From positions 310,001 through 374,000 of the forward strand of contig MU400523.1 in the NCBI GenBank assembly GCA_022578965.1: DNA of 64,000 nucleotides, given 5' to 3'. Source of the stretch: Xylaria sp. FL1777. Its lineage: Eukaryota; Ascomycota; Sordariomycetes; Xylariales; Xylariaceae. The notes beneath the pieces are model-generated. The model was not told where the DNA came from, did not search any database, and was given only the letters and a program-made list of their open reading frames with translations. Of the stretch, positions 1 to 11,175 are shown in pieces; within the stretch, counting starts at the first letter, position 1; every line of letters starts with the position of its first letter. The translations under genes were made by a program, and so were the position numbers.

Positions 1-803
1 TCCGCGGCTTTAAGCCCATCGCCGTATGTTTTAATGAAGTATTTATTAAACCGGGCACTGATGCAGAGAATGCTGAGCAATAGGAAGACGCTCACTGATT
101 CGGTATTTTCTCTCAGACCGGCAATGAACATCTTCTTGGGGATGAAACCGATCTGGTAAAAGTGGCGAATAAAGGTATGAATGCCGTCAACTATTACTTC
201 CATCTCTGGCAAAAGATCCCATTCATTCGCCAGCCTTGGTGGCCGATAATTGGACAAAGCATCAAGACCTAAACTCGGTGTCGTAGTCGGCTCTCTCTTC
301 ACCTTGACGAGATCCAGCTTGTTCTTCCTGTCGGCTCGCTGCCGAGGATGACGGAACGCGCGATCCTGATCCAAATCCCCTCGGCTCGGAAACATACTAC
401 GACAGCATAGTCAGTGTCCGTGAACACGTCGCATATCCGGCAACAGTTGGCACAAAACGGAAATAATTACCATTCTTCCGGCACACCAGCTTCTTTACAA
501 GCTTTGCAAGGTGGAGCCTTATCGTGCATACACTTGCTACGCAGGCGGCGGCATCTACGAGAAAGAGTTAATAAGCGAGTCTAAGGTGCAGATGGCGCGA
601 AGACTTGATCTACGCGGCGGCAGATTCAACACGTGGGATCTATACCTTCGGCAGGCAATTGGAGCACGGCGCTTCACAGGCGGAGGCGGCGGCAGCGACA
701 CCGTACCGCTGGCTGGGGTACCGGGCACGGAAGGCGACATAGACATGGACGAAGAGGCAACATTCGGGGAGGGTGTGTTTTCGAAACTCGGCGACATGCT
801 CAT
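1..803 (-). CDS. Zn2Cys6 fungal transcription factor, 5' part (partial)
   Basis: Sequence-specific nuclear regulator, truncated by the left window edge. Three exons on the minus strand join in frame: 803-646, 554-471 and 396-1 and beyond. The introns are 645-555 (GTATAG...CGTAG) and 470-397 (GTAATT...CGTAG). Splicing creates the full Zn2Cys6 cluster: the sequence around CRRCRRLRSKC comes from exons 1 and 2, then CKAC, and the sixth Cys is completed across intron 2. No single frame contains all six cysteines. A Ser/Pro-rich N-terminus precedes it, and exon 3 continues into a region (LLSILCISARF) resembling the start of the fungal-specific TF middle homology region. The start at 803 is the first ATG of the SPS-rich stretch; an in-frame upstream start near 929 is possible. 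The target is unknown. The family call is confident because the Cys spacing is C-x2-C-x6-C-x7-C-x2-C-x8-C. Confidence 0.85.
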
Positions 804-1676
804 GGTTTCCGAGTCGAGACAGCAGCAGCTGGACAGACACCCGTCTCGTCCAGTGCTGCTAAGCAGAACGTCTACCGGCAGTTGACAAGTGGATTCGTGA
901 GGCAGACAGACAAGCACGCAAAGTCGCACGGGAACAGGTTCGTTTCCACCACAGCGGTTCGGGATGAATTAAGGTTGCCGTTAGGAGTGCAAGATGCCGC
1001 GAAGTCCCGGCAGTGATGCAGGCAGGCAGCAGGCGTTTATGCCCCGGTGGGACACAGCCAGGACCAGCCGGTAATCTGACTAAGACCAATTCGTCGATGG
1101 CAGGTCTGAGAGAGAGAGAGAGGTTCTGGATCACCCTCGTGCTAATAATAATATTCCGTAGTATGAGTAGCGGAGACTAGGATGCAGTGTAAAGGGTAGT
1201 TGAACAAAGTCCCGAACGTAACGGTAGACCCTGTGATGCGTGACCAGTCCCGTGGCAAACTGAAGACGAGGGTATTAGGATTAATACCTAGGCCATGTCT
1301 TAACACCGGATGGTATGTGTGTGTGTTGATGTGTTTTCCTGTCTTCGTCGTGTTCCCCTCTTTTTCCTCGCCTTTCTCGTCTCTCTTCTTTCTTTCGCTG
1401 CCTCTGTCGATATTTCGAAAGTGTGGAACAGCTAACAACCCGGGGAAGTGTCACTTGGGACGATGTTGCTCGCCCCTCTTAGTAATCTGCAGGTCGATAT
1501 TATTACTACTGTATAGTACTCTAGATCTGGGCGGTGCTAGGCAGCTTAGGCTAGTCGGCCAATCCAGCTAGGCGAAAATGGTGTTGCCGTACAGTACAAT
1601 ATTTCTCGTACTGACATGGATCGACAACTCCTGTTAGCTGACGATGAGATGACTTGCAGTGTAAACTACCCGAACA

Positions 1677-1700
1677 CTACCTACTGCGTACAGTAGGTAG
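1677..1700. repeat. Perfect hairpin joining CTACCTAC and TACTGCGTA motifs
   Basis: The arms CTACCTACTG and CAGTAGGTAG are perfect 10-bp inverted repeats around the loop CGTA. The element combines the two short motifs scattered through the window (TAGGTAG and TACTGCGTA) in a single palindrome. It lies in intergenic DNA and its function is unknown. Confidence 0.85.
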
Positions 1701-2117
1701 ACCAAACAACTAACAAGAAAGCGATGAAGCTAGACGGGGACGGCAGGGAATTGTGTCATCGACGAAGGAAAGGTGAGGAGGTAATAATTCCTGTTTCGGC
1801 TTGATCAGACACCTAAGCTACTGCGTACATCCGCAGCTGTCAGGCCATTGAAACGAAGAGAGAGCAGGGGTACCACAAGCAAGTGAATTTGTAGTCGCAC
1901 TGGCTGTGCTGGAGTGGTCAACCCAGTCTACACGTACACTAGATCCCGAGGTAGGGAGGCAGGCTACTCAGTACTCTCTGTCCAGACCCTGGGTTGTGGA
2001 GATGGGATAGGATAGATGGATGGGGTTTTTATAGTGTGGTATGTGTCCGTAGTAATATAGACAGACAGAGTAAGAAGGTAGATAAGTGAGTAGGTAGGTA
2101 GACGGACACTGACGAGG

Positions 2118-2120
<3 letters not shown>

Positions 2121-2149
<29 letters not shown>
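2121..2149. repeat. (TC)n microsatellite
   Basis: About 14.5 uninterrupted TC units, directly readable. It lies in intergenic DNA. Confidence 0.95.
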
Positions 2150-2155
<6 letters not shown>

Positions 2156-5100
2156 TGTTCCTCTCACTGTCGCCTGGTTTTTGACCATCAATTATCAAGT
2201 AAGCAGGCAGATGTACTGAAGCAGGAAACAACAAGAACTTATGAAAGTGATCAGCGCTGGGGCTGCCAGATTGACACACCTACCACTTACCTGAAGGGCA
2301 CTAAAAGCACCTACTGCTAGGTGCACTGCCCGCCTACTGAGTATGGTGTAGGCGATTCTCCTAAATGGGTTAGATAATTCGCAGCCTGCACTTGTCAACC
2401 AATGCTGGGATGACATTCGGATGACCCTGACTGAAGTTTTTTGGAGGATTCAGAGTCTATCGTCCGAAAGGGATAGAGGGTAGGCCAAGGTACAGGTACA
2501 TGATAGTGATATTATTTGCAGCTGTACGGACTAGACCCCCTGACCTCACTAGACCTACTAGGTACAGTAAGGTCCTCGGAATTTCGGGAACGACATTCTA
2601 TACTACTATCTCCCAGATAAACCCCTTACAATACCTTGACTGGTACAGATACCTACTTACACAGTATATAATAATATGTAGCGCGCAATACATGTGTATA
2701 GGTACTCATTATTCTTTACCTACCTGGTAGGTAGTGCCTAAGATAGGTACATGTAGGTATGTAAGTAGTCAACATGACGCAGTACTAGAGTATTGTTGTT
2801 AATACACGTTATCTAGTAACTCCAGGGTGAACCGAGATCAGATCCGATTAGAGTGAGGTGCCCGTCTAGCGTGGTCCCAAGTTGGCGGCTCTGTTCTAGG
2901 CGTACCTGTATGTAGGTATACCAAGGATTGTGCAATATAATAGTAGCAAGGCATTCTATTTTTTGCTCCCTTTCCTTGTGTCCTATTGGGCCGTGACAAC
3001 TGCAGCGTAAGATAGTTACCACAGCTGTATTACTATCAGGTAACTAGGCAGGTAGCATGAATATGAGGCTGTGTGAATGATTACAGCATGATCCCAGGGC
3101 GAGACATAGTGCACAGTAGTGTAATGTACTTAGTATGTGGGACTGGCAGCGTTGATCCCTGAAATGCACAATATCTTTGTTTGCACGGCAGTCCTGGAAT
3201 GTCGTGCTTGCGTCTCTTACATTGTGCATGTAGTGTAGAGGTAATGTACAGGGCGTCAATATCCCTAGTTGAGTGACGCCATAATTGCATTGCGTGCATC
3301 GTACCATATCAATGACATCTGGCCACGGTACAGTAGTGGAGGAGACGAGGTGTCCCTTACGCAGTAGGTATGCGTACGCAGAGAGCTGACAGGGTGCAAG
3401 CAAGAAAGTCGAGGCGAACGGGCTGTCTAAACCGGTCATGTCGGGCAATTTATGCCGTAGCGGCCTCTAGGTCTCTAGTGTAAGCTTGACACTATGCTTG
3501 ACACTATACCTGTCCTGTTTGCCCTGCATTGCATGTCGTATCACACCGAGCCAGACACAGGCTAGGTATGCTCCGTCTTACATGTCTCTCTGCTGCTTCA
3601 AGATTCATTTATATACACTACATAAAAAAGATATGCCAACTAGCACTAATCCTGTACGCTAGGTACTTTATTAGGTAAGATGAGCTTATTTTACCTACAC
3701 GTGTGCCCTCCCAAGATTACATGCATGGGAGCATGTTGTTTCTCGATTGCCGGAATGACTCGGCAAATTCGGCGCTGGCTTGGCTGTTATTACAGCGCCG
3801 TTGCGTTGCATTGCCTGCCCAGAACACCCTGTGCTCCAATTTCTTGTTGCCGAGGGCATCGGCGCCGCAATGCTATACCGGTAGATAAGTTCAGTACGTA
3901 CTTTAGCCAAGATCTGATATAAGTACTACAGTGGTTTAGGAAGTCAGTTTACTTATTTTTGTCCATTCATTGACGCGCGGGGTAGATGTATGCGTATGGT
4001 CGTATTTTGTTATTTTGTTACCAAGTTGCATTGCGGCATAGCATCTCTGATGTAGTTGTGACCACGTTTGTTCGGCTACATCGCCGAAAGTCGTTTCTTG
4101 GTATATTCCAATAATACAATAGTATTATTCTTCGTTACCAAGGTAGCTATGATGAAACGTTGTGGTTAAATCATTCTGGCCGAGCTGAACCCTTGAATAG
4201 GTCAACACCTATAGGTAATGCTCCTGCTCTCCTAAGTGCCTCCCTGCATACGGAATGATATGATCATGTAAGGAGTCCGGTATAGCAAATGGTAAGCAAG
4301 CTTGTATAGGTGGGCATAGCAGTAGATAAAAACTCGCCATTTCTTTTCTTTTCAGTACCCGCTTAATTCGGCTCACCGAACATAGACCCCTCACCAAGCA
4401 AGACAGTGAGACAGGATAAGCTGTTTGCAAGCACTATCTAGATAGATCTTGCCTTGCCATTACGCGGTACTCGCCTCCCATTGCCAGTGTTATAATATGA
4501 AAGCCTCACCCTGAGGCAGCGCCTTCAATACTTTTTTTACACAACACTTACGTACACCTTGAAATGATACGACTGACAAAGCGTATATTACCATAGAAGT
4601 TGTTTCAATCTTACTGGTTGTTTTACGACATACTAGTACCTCAAGGTACCTCTATGGCGCAAGACGGCAGACTCGATCATACATAGTATGCAGCACACAT
4701 CACGTTTTTGTTGATGGTATCTAAATTAGTTCATTGTCTTACAATTCGTGGCAATAGCAGATAAAGGAACAAACTGCGCATCATTTTCACTACCACCAGA
4801 GGACCCCTTGAGCTGGTAGCAGCTTTCCGCACTTGTGCGTTCCTCTTTCATTACGAAGCCACCGTTGGTTGGGCTGTCTCCGGGACCCGGCGTGAACCGA
4901 GTCTGTCATGCAAAGTTGATCGCCCCGGCCGAACCGCCAATCCCAAAATGCACGCATCCCAAAATGAATCCAAGTCCCCTTCCCTAGTCCGGTACCAGAT
5001 TTGTCTATGCCACAATAAGTCGGTGTTCATCTAACCACCCGCTCTGGGAAGCAGACCCAGGGTTTCCCGAAACAAAAGCGCCGTTTCTTCCAATGATGCT

Positions 5101-5285
5101 CCAATGCTGATAAACGATAAAACTTGGTGCCTGGTCGCGAGTCGTCATATCTTTCGTGATGACTAAGTGTTATACACATGGACCAAATGATGGCCCCGGG
5201 AATTAAGTATGTCCGTGGAAATTATATGTAGAAAATTTATACTTCGTGAACGTAAATGAAAGCACTGTTGACTGATAATAAGCTC

Positions 5286-7424
5286 CTACACCGGAGCATC
5301 GTCACCTGGAGTGTGAGGAATTTGGAGTGATAGTCGCTGGCCACGATCTTTCCCTTGCTCGGTCACTGTATCACCTAGGTGATTGCTAGCCTCTGTGGGA
5401 TTAGCCGCAAGCTGGCGATGGTCACCTTCAGATAAAGTAATGGCGTCGACATTCGCAGGAGGGACGGATGTCATTGGTTCTGGGGTTGGCGTCTTCTCTC
5501 TTGACGGCCCACCAGATGTGAGCGTCGCGCCAGAGGAGGCAGAGACTTTGGAAGTCCTTGACTCTCTTGCTAAGTCGCCTTCTCTGGACAGCTGTGTCGC
5601 CTCATGACTATTACGTGCCATCTTCTCAGAGGCCACAACGGGATGCGAATGGCCGCTGTGAGCTGGCACCACGCCACCTCCAATGCGACTCCAAAACATT
5701 TGGTCCCGGAGTCTCACGCTTTCTTCCCAGGCGGCTCGCTCGGAATCAACATTGTCAGCGCGCCAGTGGCCATCTTTTACCATTCGAAGGAAACCCAGAA
5801 AATCACAGGTAGAGCGAACACGAGTAAGACAATATTGACAAAGAGGGTATCGCTGGGCCGATTCCGATTCGCTTGTCCTAAACCGGTGATTGCGTAAGTG
5901 TGTTTCATCTTTTCGCGCTTCACCGCATAGCGAACACGAGTAATACTGCGGTTTGCTGATGGATGTAAAAGGACCATTGGTAGGTATCGGCTCCACGACT
6001 AGAGTGCCCTCCGTCATAGAACTGAGTACAGATCGTCGAGCTAACCAGGACAAACCCGGAGCCATATCTAGACGGAGGGTGGGCTCGATGTCCTCGGCTA
6101 ACGCCCGCTTATAAAATTTCGTTTCTTTCAAAGGTGGAAGAGGCGTCGAAGAGACAGCCGACCCAGAGCTGACGGCCGAAGCGGGTGTATTAGGCGTCTG
6201 AGGGGATACATTTGTAGACATAGATGTTCCATGGGTAGACAATGATGCTGAGGAGGTGTTCGGTGAGGCTGACATGGCACTATTCCCGGTGAAGCTAAGG
6301 ATTGGAAGGCCAGTATATGATCCGGAAGAGACGCGAGATGAGGTTCTCTTGGATGTTTTGATAAGAGAGAGGAAGTCCTCGTATGCTGAGAGATCGGTCC
6401 GCAGAACTGGGTGGATAAGATGAGGTAAATTCGTTGGATATGTCGGTACAAATGATTCCAGGACGCTTGATTGTGAGGCTCCTTCGGAAACCTGTGTCTC
6501 ATCATCTCTTGGGTCGAACTTGCTGAATCCGGGTGAGGATGGTGTAGTCCCACTGTGATCATCCTGATCAGCTGCCATTTGTTCCATGACAAGCTTAAGC
6601 TGCGCTAGCTGTTCCTGTTGCGACTTCAAGAGGCCTTCTGTATCGGCTAATTGCGCCTTGAGTTGTTCGTTTTTCCGGTGAAGCATATCTTGTTCCTTCT
6701 TCGCGTCTTCTTTGGCAGTTATCACCATCTTATTGGCCTCTTCAAAAAGCGATACCGTCAAGGTCTCCAGCTCTTGTTCAATCTTTTTCTTTTCCCTCTC
6801 TACTTCTGTGCGTTGCTTCTTCTCTTCCGCGACAAGAGCAAGGAACTTGCTCCTTTCAGTTTCAACACTTCGCCGCGGAATCCAGGCGTCTCCAGATAAA
6901 ATATCTTTTTGTTTCGCAACGAGGGCCTCTAACTCGAGTATTCGTTCGTTCGAAGCGTCAAGCTCTTGCCGTGTAGCAGAAAGAGTATCATCGAGGGTAG
7001 TTTGGTGGTTTATAGCGTTGATGAGTTTTGTACTCAGTGCGGCGACTTCCTGGTCCAGATCCGGATGGTGCGCGGGGCTGGCAGCACCGTCTGCGGGCGA
7101 CATTGCTCTCGCCCTCGGATCAGGAAGCGTGTTATGATCTGCATCCTCCATGAGAGACTGAGAAGACACCATTCGTCTCAGTTGGGTTGGGGCAAGAGAG
7201 GAGGCATCGTTCGGGGCTATGATTTCGAAGACATTTGACGAGGACACGGACTTGGCTGGTGATCGGGAGCGAGGAGAGGCATTGGAAGGAGGGCTCATGC
7301 TCGACAGCGATCGGAAATGACTTAGAGAGGCCCGCTGGTGAGAGGGTCTCGTGGGTTGGTGCTGCGACCAAGCAGCAATATGGGAGAAACTAAGGGACAT
7401 TGTCTTAGCCTGCAACTCTTTCAT
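5286..7424 (-). CDS. SEC2: Sec2-type Rab guanine nucleotide exchange factor
   Basis: Predicted 712-aa protein with no intron. In yeast Sec2 activates the Rab Sec4 on secretory vesicles travelling to the plasma membrane. Here a Ser/Pro-rich N-terminus (about residues 1-120) is followed by a long heptad-rich coiled coil (about 125-290) with charged EEKKQRTEVEREKKKIEQE-type sequence, which is the Sec2 GEF region. Next is a disordered linker, then a conserved C-terminal module (about 490-590) with two Cys-x2-Cys pairs (SCSLCGE and LCQYC) and the stretch DGHWRAD...MFWSRIGGGVVP, which I recognise from filamentous-fungal Sec2 proteins. The paired cysteines suggest a zinc site (inference). An internal ATG at 7400 is an alternative start. 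MRS6, another Rab-cycle gene, lies 3.7 kb away in divergent orientation. Confidence 0.85.
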   Translation of the reverse strand: MKELQAKTMSLSFSHIAAWSQHQPTRPSHQRASLSHFRSLSSMSPPSNASPRSRSPAKSVSSSNVFEIIAPNDASSLAPTQLRRMVSSQSLMEDADHNTLPDPRARAMSPADGAASPAHHPDLDQEVAALSTKLINAINHQTTLDDTLSATRQELDASNERILELEALVAKQKDILSGDAWIPRRSVETERSKFLALVAEEKKQRTEVEREKKKIEQELETLTVSLFEEANKMVITAKEDAKKEQDMLHRKNEQLKAQLADTEGLLKSQQEQLAQLKLVMEQMAADQDDHSGTTPSSPGFSKFDPRDDETQVSEGASQSSVLESFVPTYPTNLPHLIHPVLRTDLSAYEDFLSLIKTSKRTSSRVSSGSYTGLPILSFTGNSAMSASPNTSSASLSTHGTSMSTNVSPQTPNTPASAVSSGSAVSSTPLPPLKETKFYKRALAEDIEPTLRLDMAPGLSWLARRSVLSSMTEGTLVVEPIPTNGPFTSISKPQYYSCSLCGEARKDETHLRNHRFRTSESESAQRYPLCQYCLTRVRSTCDFLGFLRMVKDGHWRADNVDSERAAWEESVRLRDQMFWSRIGGGVVPAHSGHSHPVVASEKMARNSHEATQLSREGDLARESRTSKVSASSGATLTSGGPSREKTPTPEPMTSVPPANVDAITLSEGDHRQLAANPTEASNHLGDTVTEQGKDRGQRLSLQIPHTPGDDAPV

Positions 7425-10400
7425 TATTCATGACAAGTCGGGGGCTGCAGTTTCAATACGGCCGTTTGCTGCAACAGCAAGCTTATGAGGATGCCAGTAG
7501 CCGACAAGAATAGAAGCAGGGCACACAATATCGATCCCACTTACGAATCCAGCTTGACGACTGGTGGACCTGAACGGTCCAAGAAACCCGAGAACCCGTT
7601 ACTATGCGTAGCCGAAGAGAATGGACATTGGGGAGAGCGTTGTGGGACAATGCTTGGCTATAAAGCCTGTTTAGGCGGGTTGGCGATGTAGAAAAGTAAT
7701 ATTATTTGGCGAAATCCCGACTGCCCAGCTCTGTTGGCAGTATCGGACTTTGGTATTGAGATTTCTACACTATAGCGTAACCTGGTACGGGGAGATGCTT
7801 GTCTCGGGTAGCGTCCGGTACGCGCATGCACTCTCTTATAGGAGGAACTCGATGGGCGTGGCGTTTGGTGGCTTGAAGTTTGGTCAATTCTATCACATCA
7901 GTCTGTACTGAAAATAAGCCTGCCCTCTATGAAAGCGTCGCATGGGCAGGTAACGAAGCGTGAATGCAAGTAAATGTACAGACTGAAGTGTAGCGACTGT
8001 ATGGTAGTAGATGATGAGGGAATCGGCTAGGATGGGTTGAATAGTCGAGAGGAAGAGTAAGAGCTTCCTTGCCGCGCTGGGTTGAGTGGAGTCTTCGGGG
8101 CAGCCCAATGATAGGAAGCCTGGGCGCCAGTGAAGGATGAGTTGGACAAGGGGCACCAATGGCTGGCCGCTTTCTACATGTACTTTCCCAAGCTGAGAAG
8201 TAGGTAGGAGAGGTACCTGACGAGGGGAGAAAAAGTAGCGATACTTACCCCTTAGGTAGCTTATTGGCCCCCTAGCGGTGGCTTAGGCAAAGAATAGCAA
8301 TATGCAGTGAAATGCGCGCTTGGGGGTTACGAGTAGAATAGAAAATAGTATGCCCATTGCGATGTGAATAGCAAGTCCACACTGAGTAGGTATATTTACT
8401 GAACAAATGGGCATTGAGAGTGCATTATACAAATACCAATCCATTGATCACAGTTGAATTGTGATCTCCCCTTTGATAAGACTACCTCGTCAATTTCGAG
8501 GTGGCTTACGCAGTACAATGCTTCTCCTCAATAGGTACACACATACCCATAATGTTACTTGTATACTGTACTGGGTAAACCAGCTTGGTGTAATAGTGTA
8601 CATAGTAGTGTGCCTAGTGGAGCGTAGCGTACTTAGATACATGTCATGGGAACATGCCTCCGCAGTTCGTTTTTTGCCAGTTTCAAATCAGATGTCGTCA
8701 TAATACCTACTAAGTTGGCTAGTGAAATATTACGCTCAACCAATGTCCAATGAGCAAAGTCTACTGCGTACCTAATGTAGGTACTGTTCTATTACACAAA
8801 CGATAACACCCAGTGACAACGCTTTGGCTTATAGAGTCGAATACCTTAGATATTCGGCATCAACTTTTCGACAGGAGGACAAAAGATTGAGTGATCTCAA
8901 TGTTGGATTGTTACGCACCCAAGGCAAAGCCATTTTACAGTACACGCGCTATACACTACAATATCTACAGTAAGTGTAGATCTAATTCAACAAAACGGAT
9001 TCCGGGCTACTACCTAAGGTACCATTATTACCGCTTAGGCTACTTGCGCAGTATACCAGGTAGGTAGGCAGCCTGTGCATAAGCACCCAGAACCCAGGGG
9101 AAAACACCCCTGTAAATCACTTAAACAGTTTGCAGATGAATGACGCTAGACCCCGGTTTGCTTTACTGTCGCTGCCACAACTCTTGTCAGAGATCCGGCT
9201 CTGTTCACATTCCAAGTAGGTACTCAAGTTACCACTGCCAGTTCGCCGGTGCCACACCCTCCCTTCGGGCTACCAGGCCCAGAACAAAAGCTGCCTCTCC
9301 GTATAAAATTATACATACTAGACAGGATGAGATTCCGCTGGGGAGAGAATCTGTGCTCGTATTGCGTCAATGAAATTATCTTCAGAAATGCAAGTCGGCT
9401 AGGATCTCGTTCATAAGTGGGGCACTAGTATCTGTACCTCGTTTAAGCTTCCAGGTACTTCAGCCTAGTCTCGATGATTCCACGTTGCTGACTGGGATAA
9501 TCAAGCACGACCGAGATTTTGACACTTGCATCCATGAGTAGGTAGACCTTTTCTTGCACTTACATAGCAAGTTGCATATTGGGTTTGAAGGAGAACAGTA
9601 AGACTGTTATTACGTGGTATCAAGCTTCCACGACCTTTTGAAGCCGATGCCAATGAGCGCTCTTCTCGAGTTCTGCTGTGAGCCGTTTCACGTCAAAGAT
9701 GCACGCTTACTATTGAAGACCTGCATGAGTATGTCTTAAGCCCGAACTCACTTACATTCGTCCGAAGGCTCTGCTTATTTTAGAGCGTTGAAGCCTTTCT
9801 GCATTGCCAACCGTCCATTGTATAAATCTGCAGAATTTTCGTCGAATCATTTGACAGGTAGGCTGTCCACGGACATGTGCTGTTACATGCGAGTCAGGCA
9901 CTTGTCCTTGTATACGTTTCAGATACCCCTAAATATATAGCTTCTGCTTAATAGGTCAAGTCGTCACAATATGACATCTTAGCACTCTTTCAAAGCACTT
10001 GTCGACTGTTACGCCTTGGCGTATGATGAGCCACAAATGCATCGTGCTCACTCCCCTGGGCCATCAGTAAGACCCCTAGCTAGTTTCGATCTATATAGAG
10101 TTCCACCCTGTGATAGTTGGGCTCCAGCGGCCTTGAAGAGCTGGAATCTTAAGGTCTCCTTTTTGCGGCTACTAAATTTATTTAACACAAGACATACACA
10201 AAATAGCTCCATACTTTGCGTGTCTGTGCTAACAGATAACCTTGTAACAGCATATTGATGAATCTATACGTCTCTGATGGGTGGCCTCCGCCACCTTCAC
10301 CGTCGACTTTATGAGTCCACGACGAATAGCCAGTAACTTAGAGATGCCACTCTGAAATCAAGACAATCCAAAATTGACGACGCTCTATACTATCTAGTCC

Positions 10401-11175
10401 AGAAGAAAGGTCACGATACTCCCATGTATAGGCTATACATGTCGTAAATTCGTATCGTTGTTGACTTGAGCAATACATTGCTGCAATCTCAAAGCTCAGC
10501 GATTTGCAGAGGGCCGTGCAACGGAATCGATAGTACAAACAACGGTGCCCGCTTGAACATATACAATTTCTGATGACAACTTGCTCAAAAGAAATGGCCT
10601 TATGAGAACTTCTCCACGGCTTCTGTTCTCCAACATCACGTAATCGCCCGTGTTACATAAATACGGCGTAATTGCTACCAGGAGTAGAGTAACATTGCAG
10701 GTTTTAGTTCATCACACGAAGGAATGAAAAGGATAATAATAACAGCGTAAAATCTAACAATAGACAAGAAAGATGTATCAACCCTTCGAACCATCCTATC
10801 AGGCTGCGAGAATCTAGGACAGTAGATACGGGACGAAAGATTGGTCTGCCGCTCAGCAGAACGAGAAACCTACTGAAAGGTGACTCCAGGTGCCAGCACT
10901 ACTGTGGAAGTTGTAACAGCAGAGCGCCAGCGTTGGCAAGCGGTGATAATGAGGAAGAGAAGAAGAGAAGGCGCAGCCTTCACCAAGTAAATTTCAATGA
11001 TAGAATGGTCGCTGGTCTGTGCACTCTTTTCATTCCAGCCGAAGATTAGCCGGTCGGTGTATTGGTAAATGCGGTGTTACTCCGGCCCATGGTGGTATCC
11101 ACTGAAGCTTCTTCCTACTCATCAGCAAATCTCTGCCCTTCATTCAGAAACCATAACTTTTCTCTCCCTTCTCCC
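7425..11175. other. Intergenic region between SEC2 and MRS6
   Basis: About 3.75 kb separating the divergent SEC2 and MRS6 genes, so both promoters should lie here. All open frames are short and none looks coding. TACTGCGTA motifs occur at 8507 and 8762, and TAGGTAGG tracts near 8200 and 9058. A pyrimidine-rich stretch (ttctctcccttctccc) directly precedes the MRS6 ATG, as is common in fungal leaders. Confidence 0.6.

Larger units (their letters stand above)
804..5285. other. Intergenic region, no supported gene
   Basis: About 4.5 kb between the divergent 5' end of the Zn2Cys6 factor and the 3' end of SEC2. Open frames are short and none resembles a protein or joins across plausible introns. 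It contains many TAGGTAG/CTACCTA tracts (for example around 2090, 2725 and 2755), three TACTGCGTA copies (1682, 1819, 3358) and a (TC)n tract. The Zn2Cys6 promoter should lie just upstream of 803. I see no further features. Confidence 0.6.

Noticed and set aside
6128..6592. 154-codon minus-strand frame in SEC2
   Set aside because: Overlaps SEC2 in another frame; no protein character.
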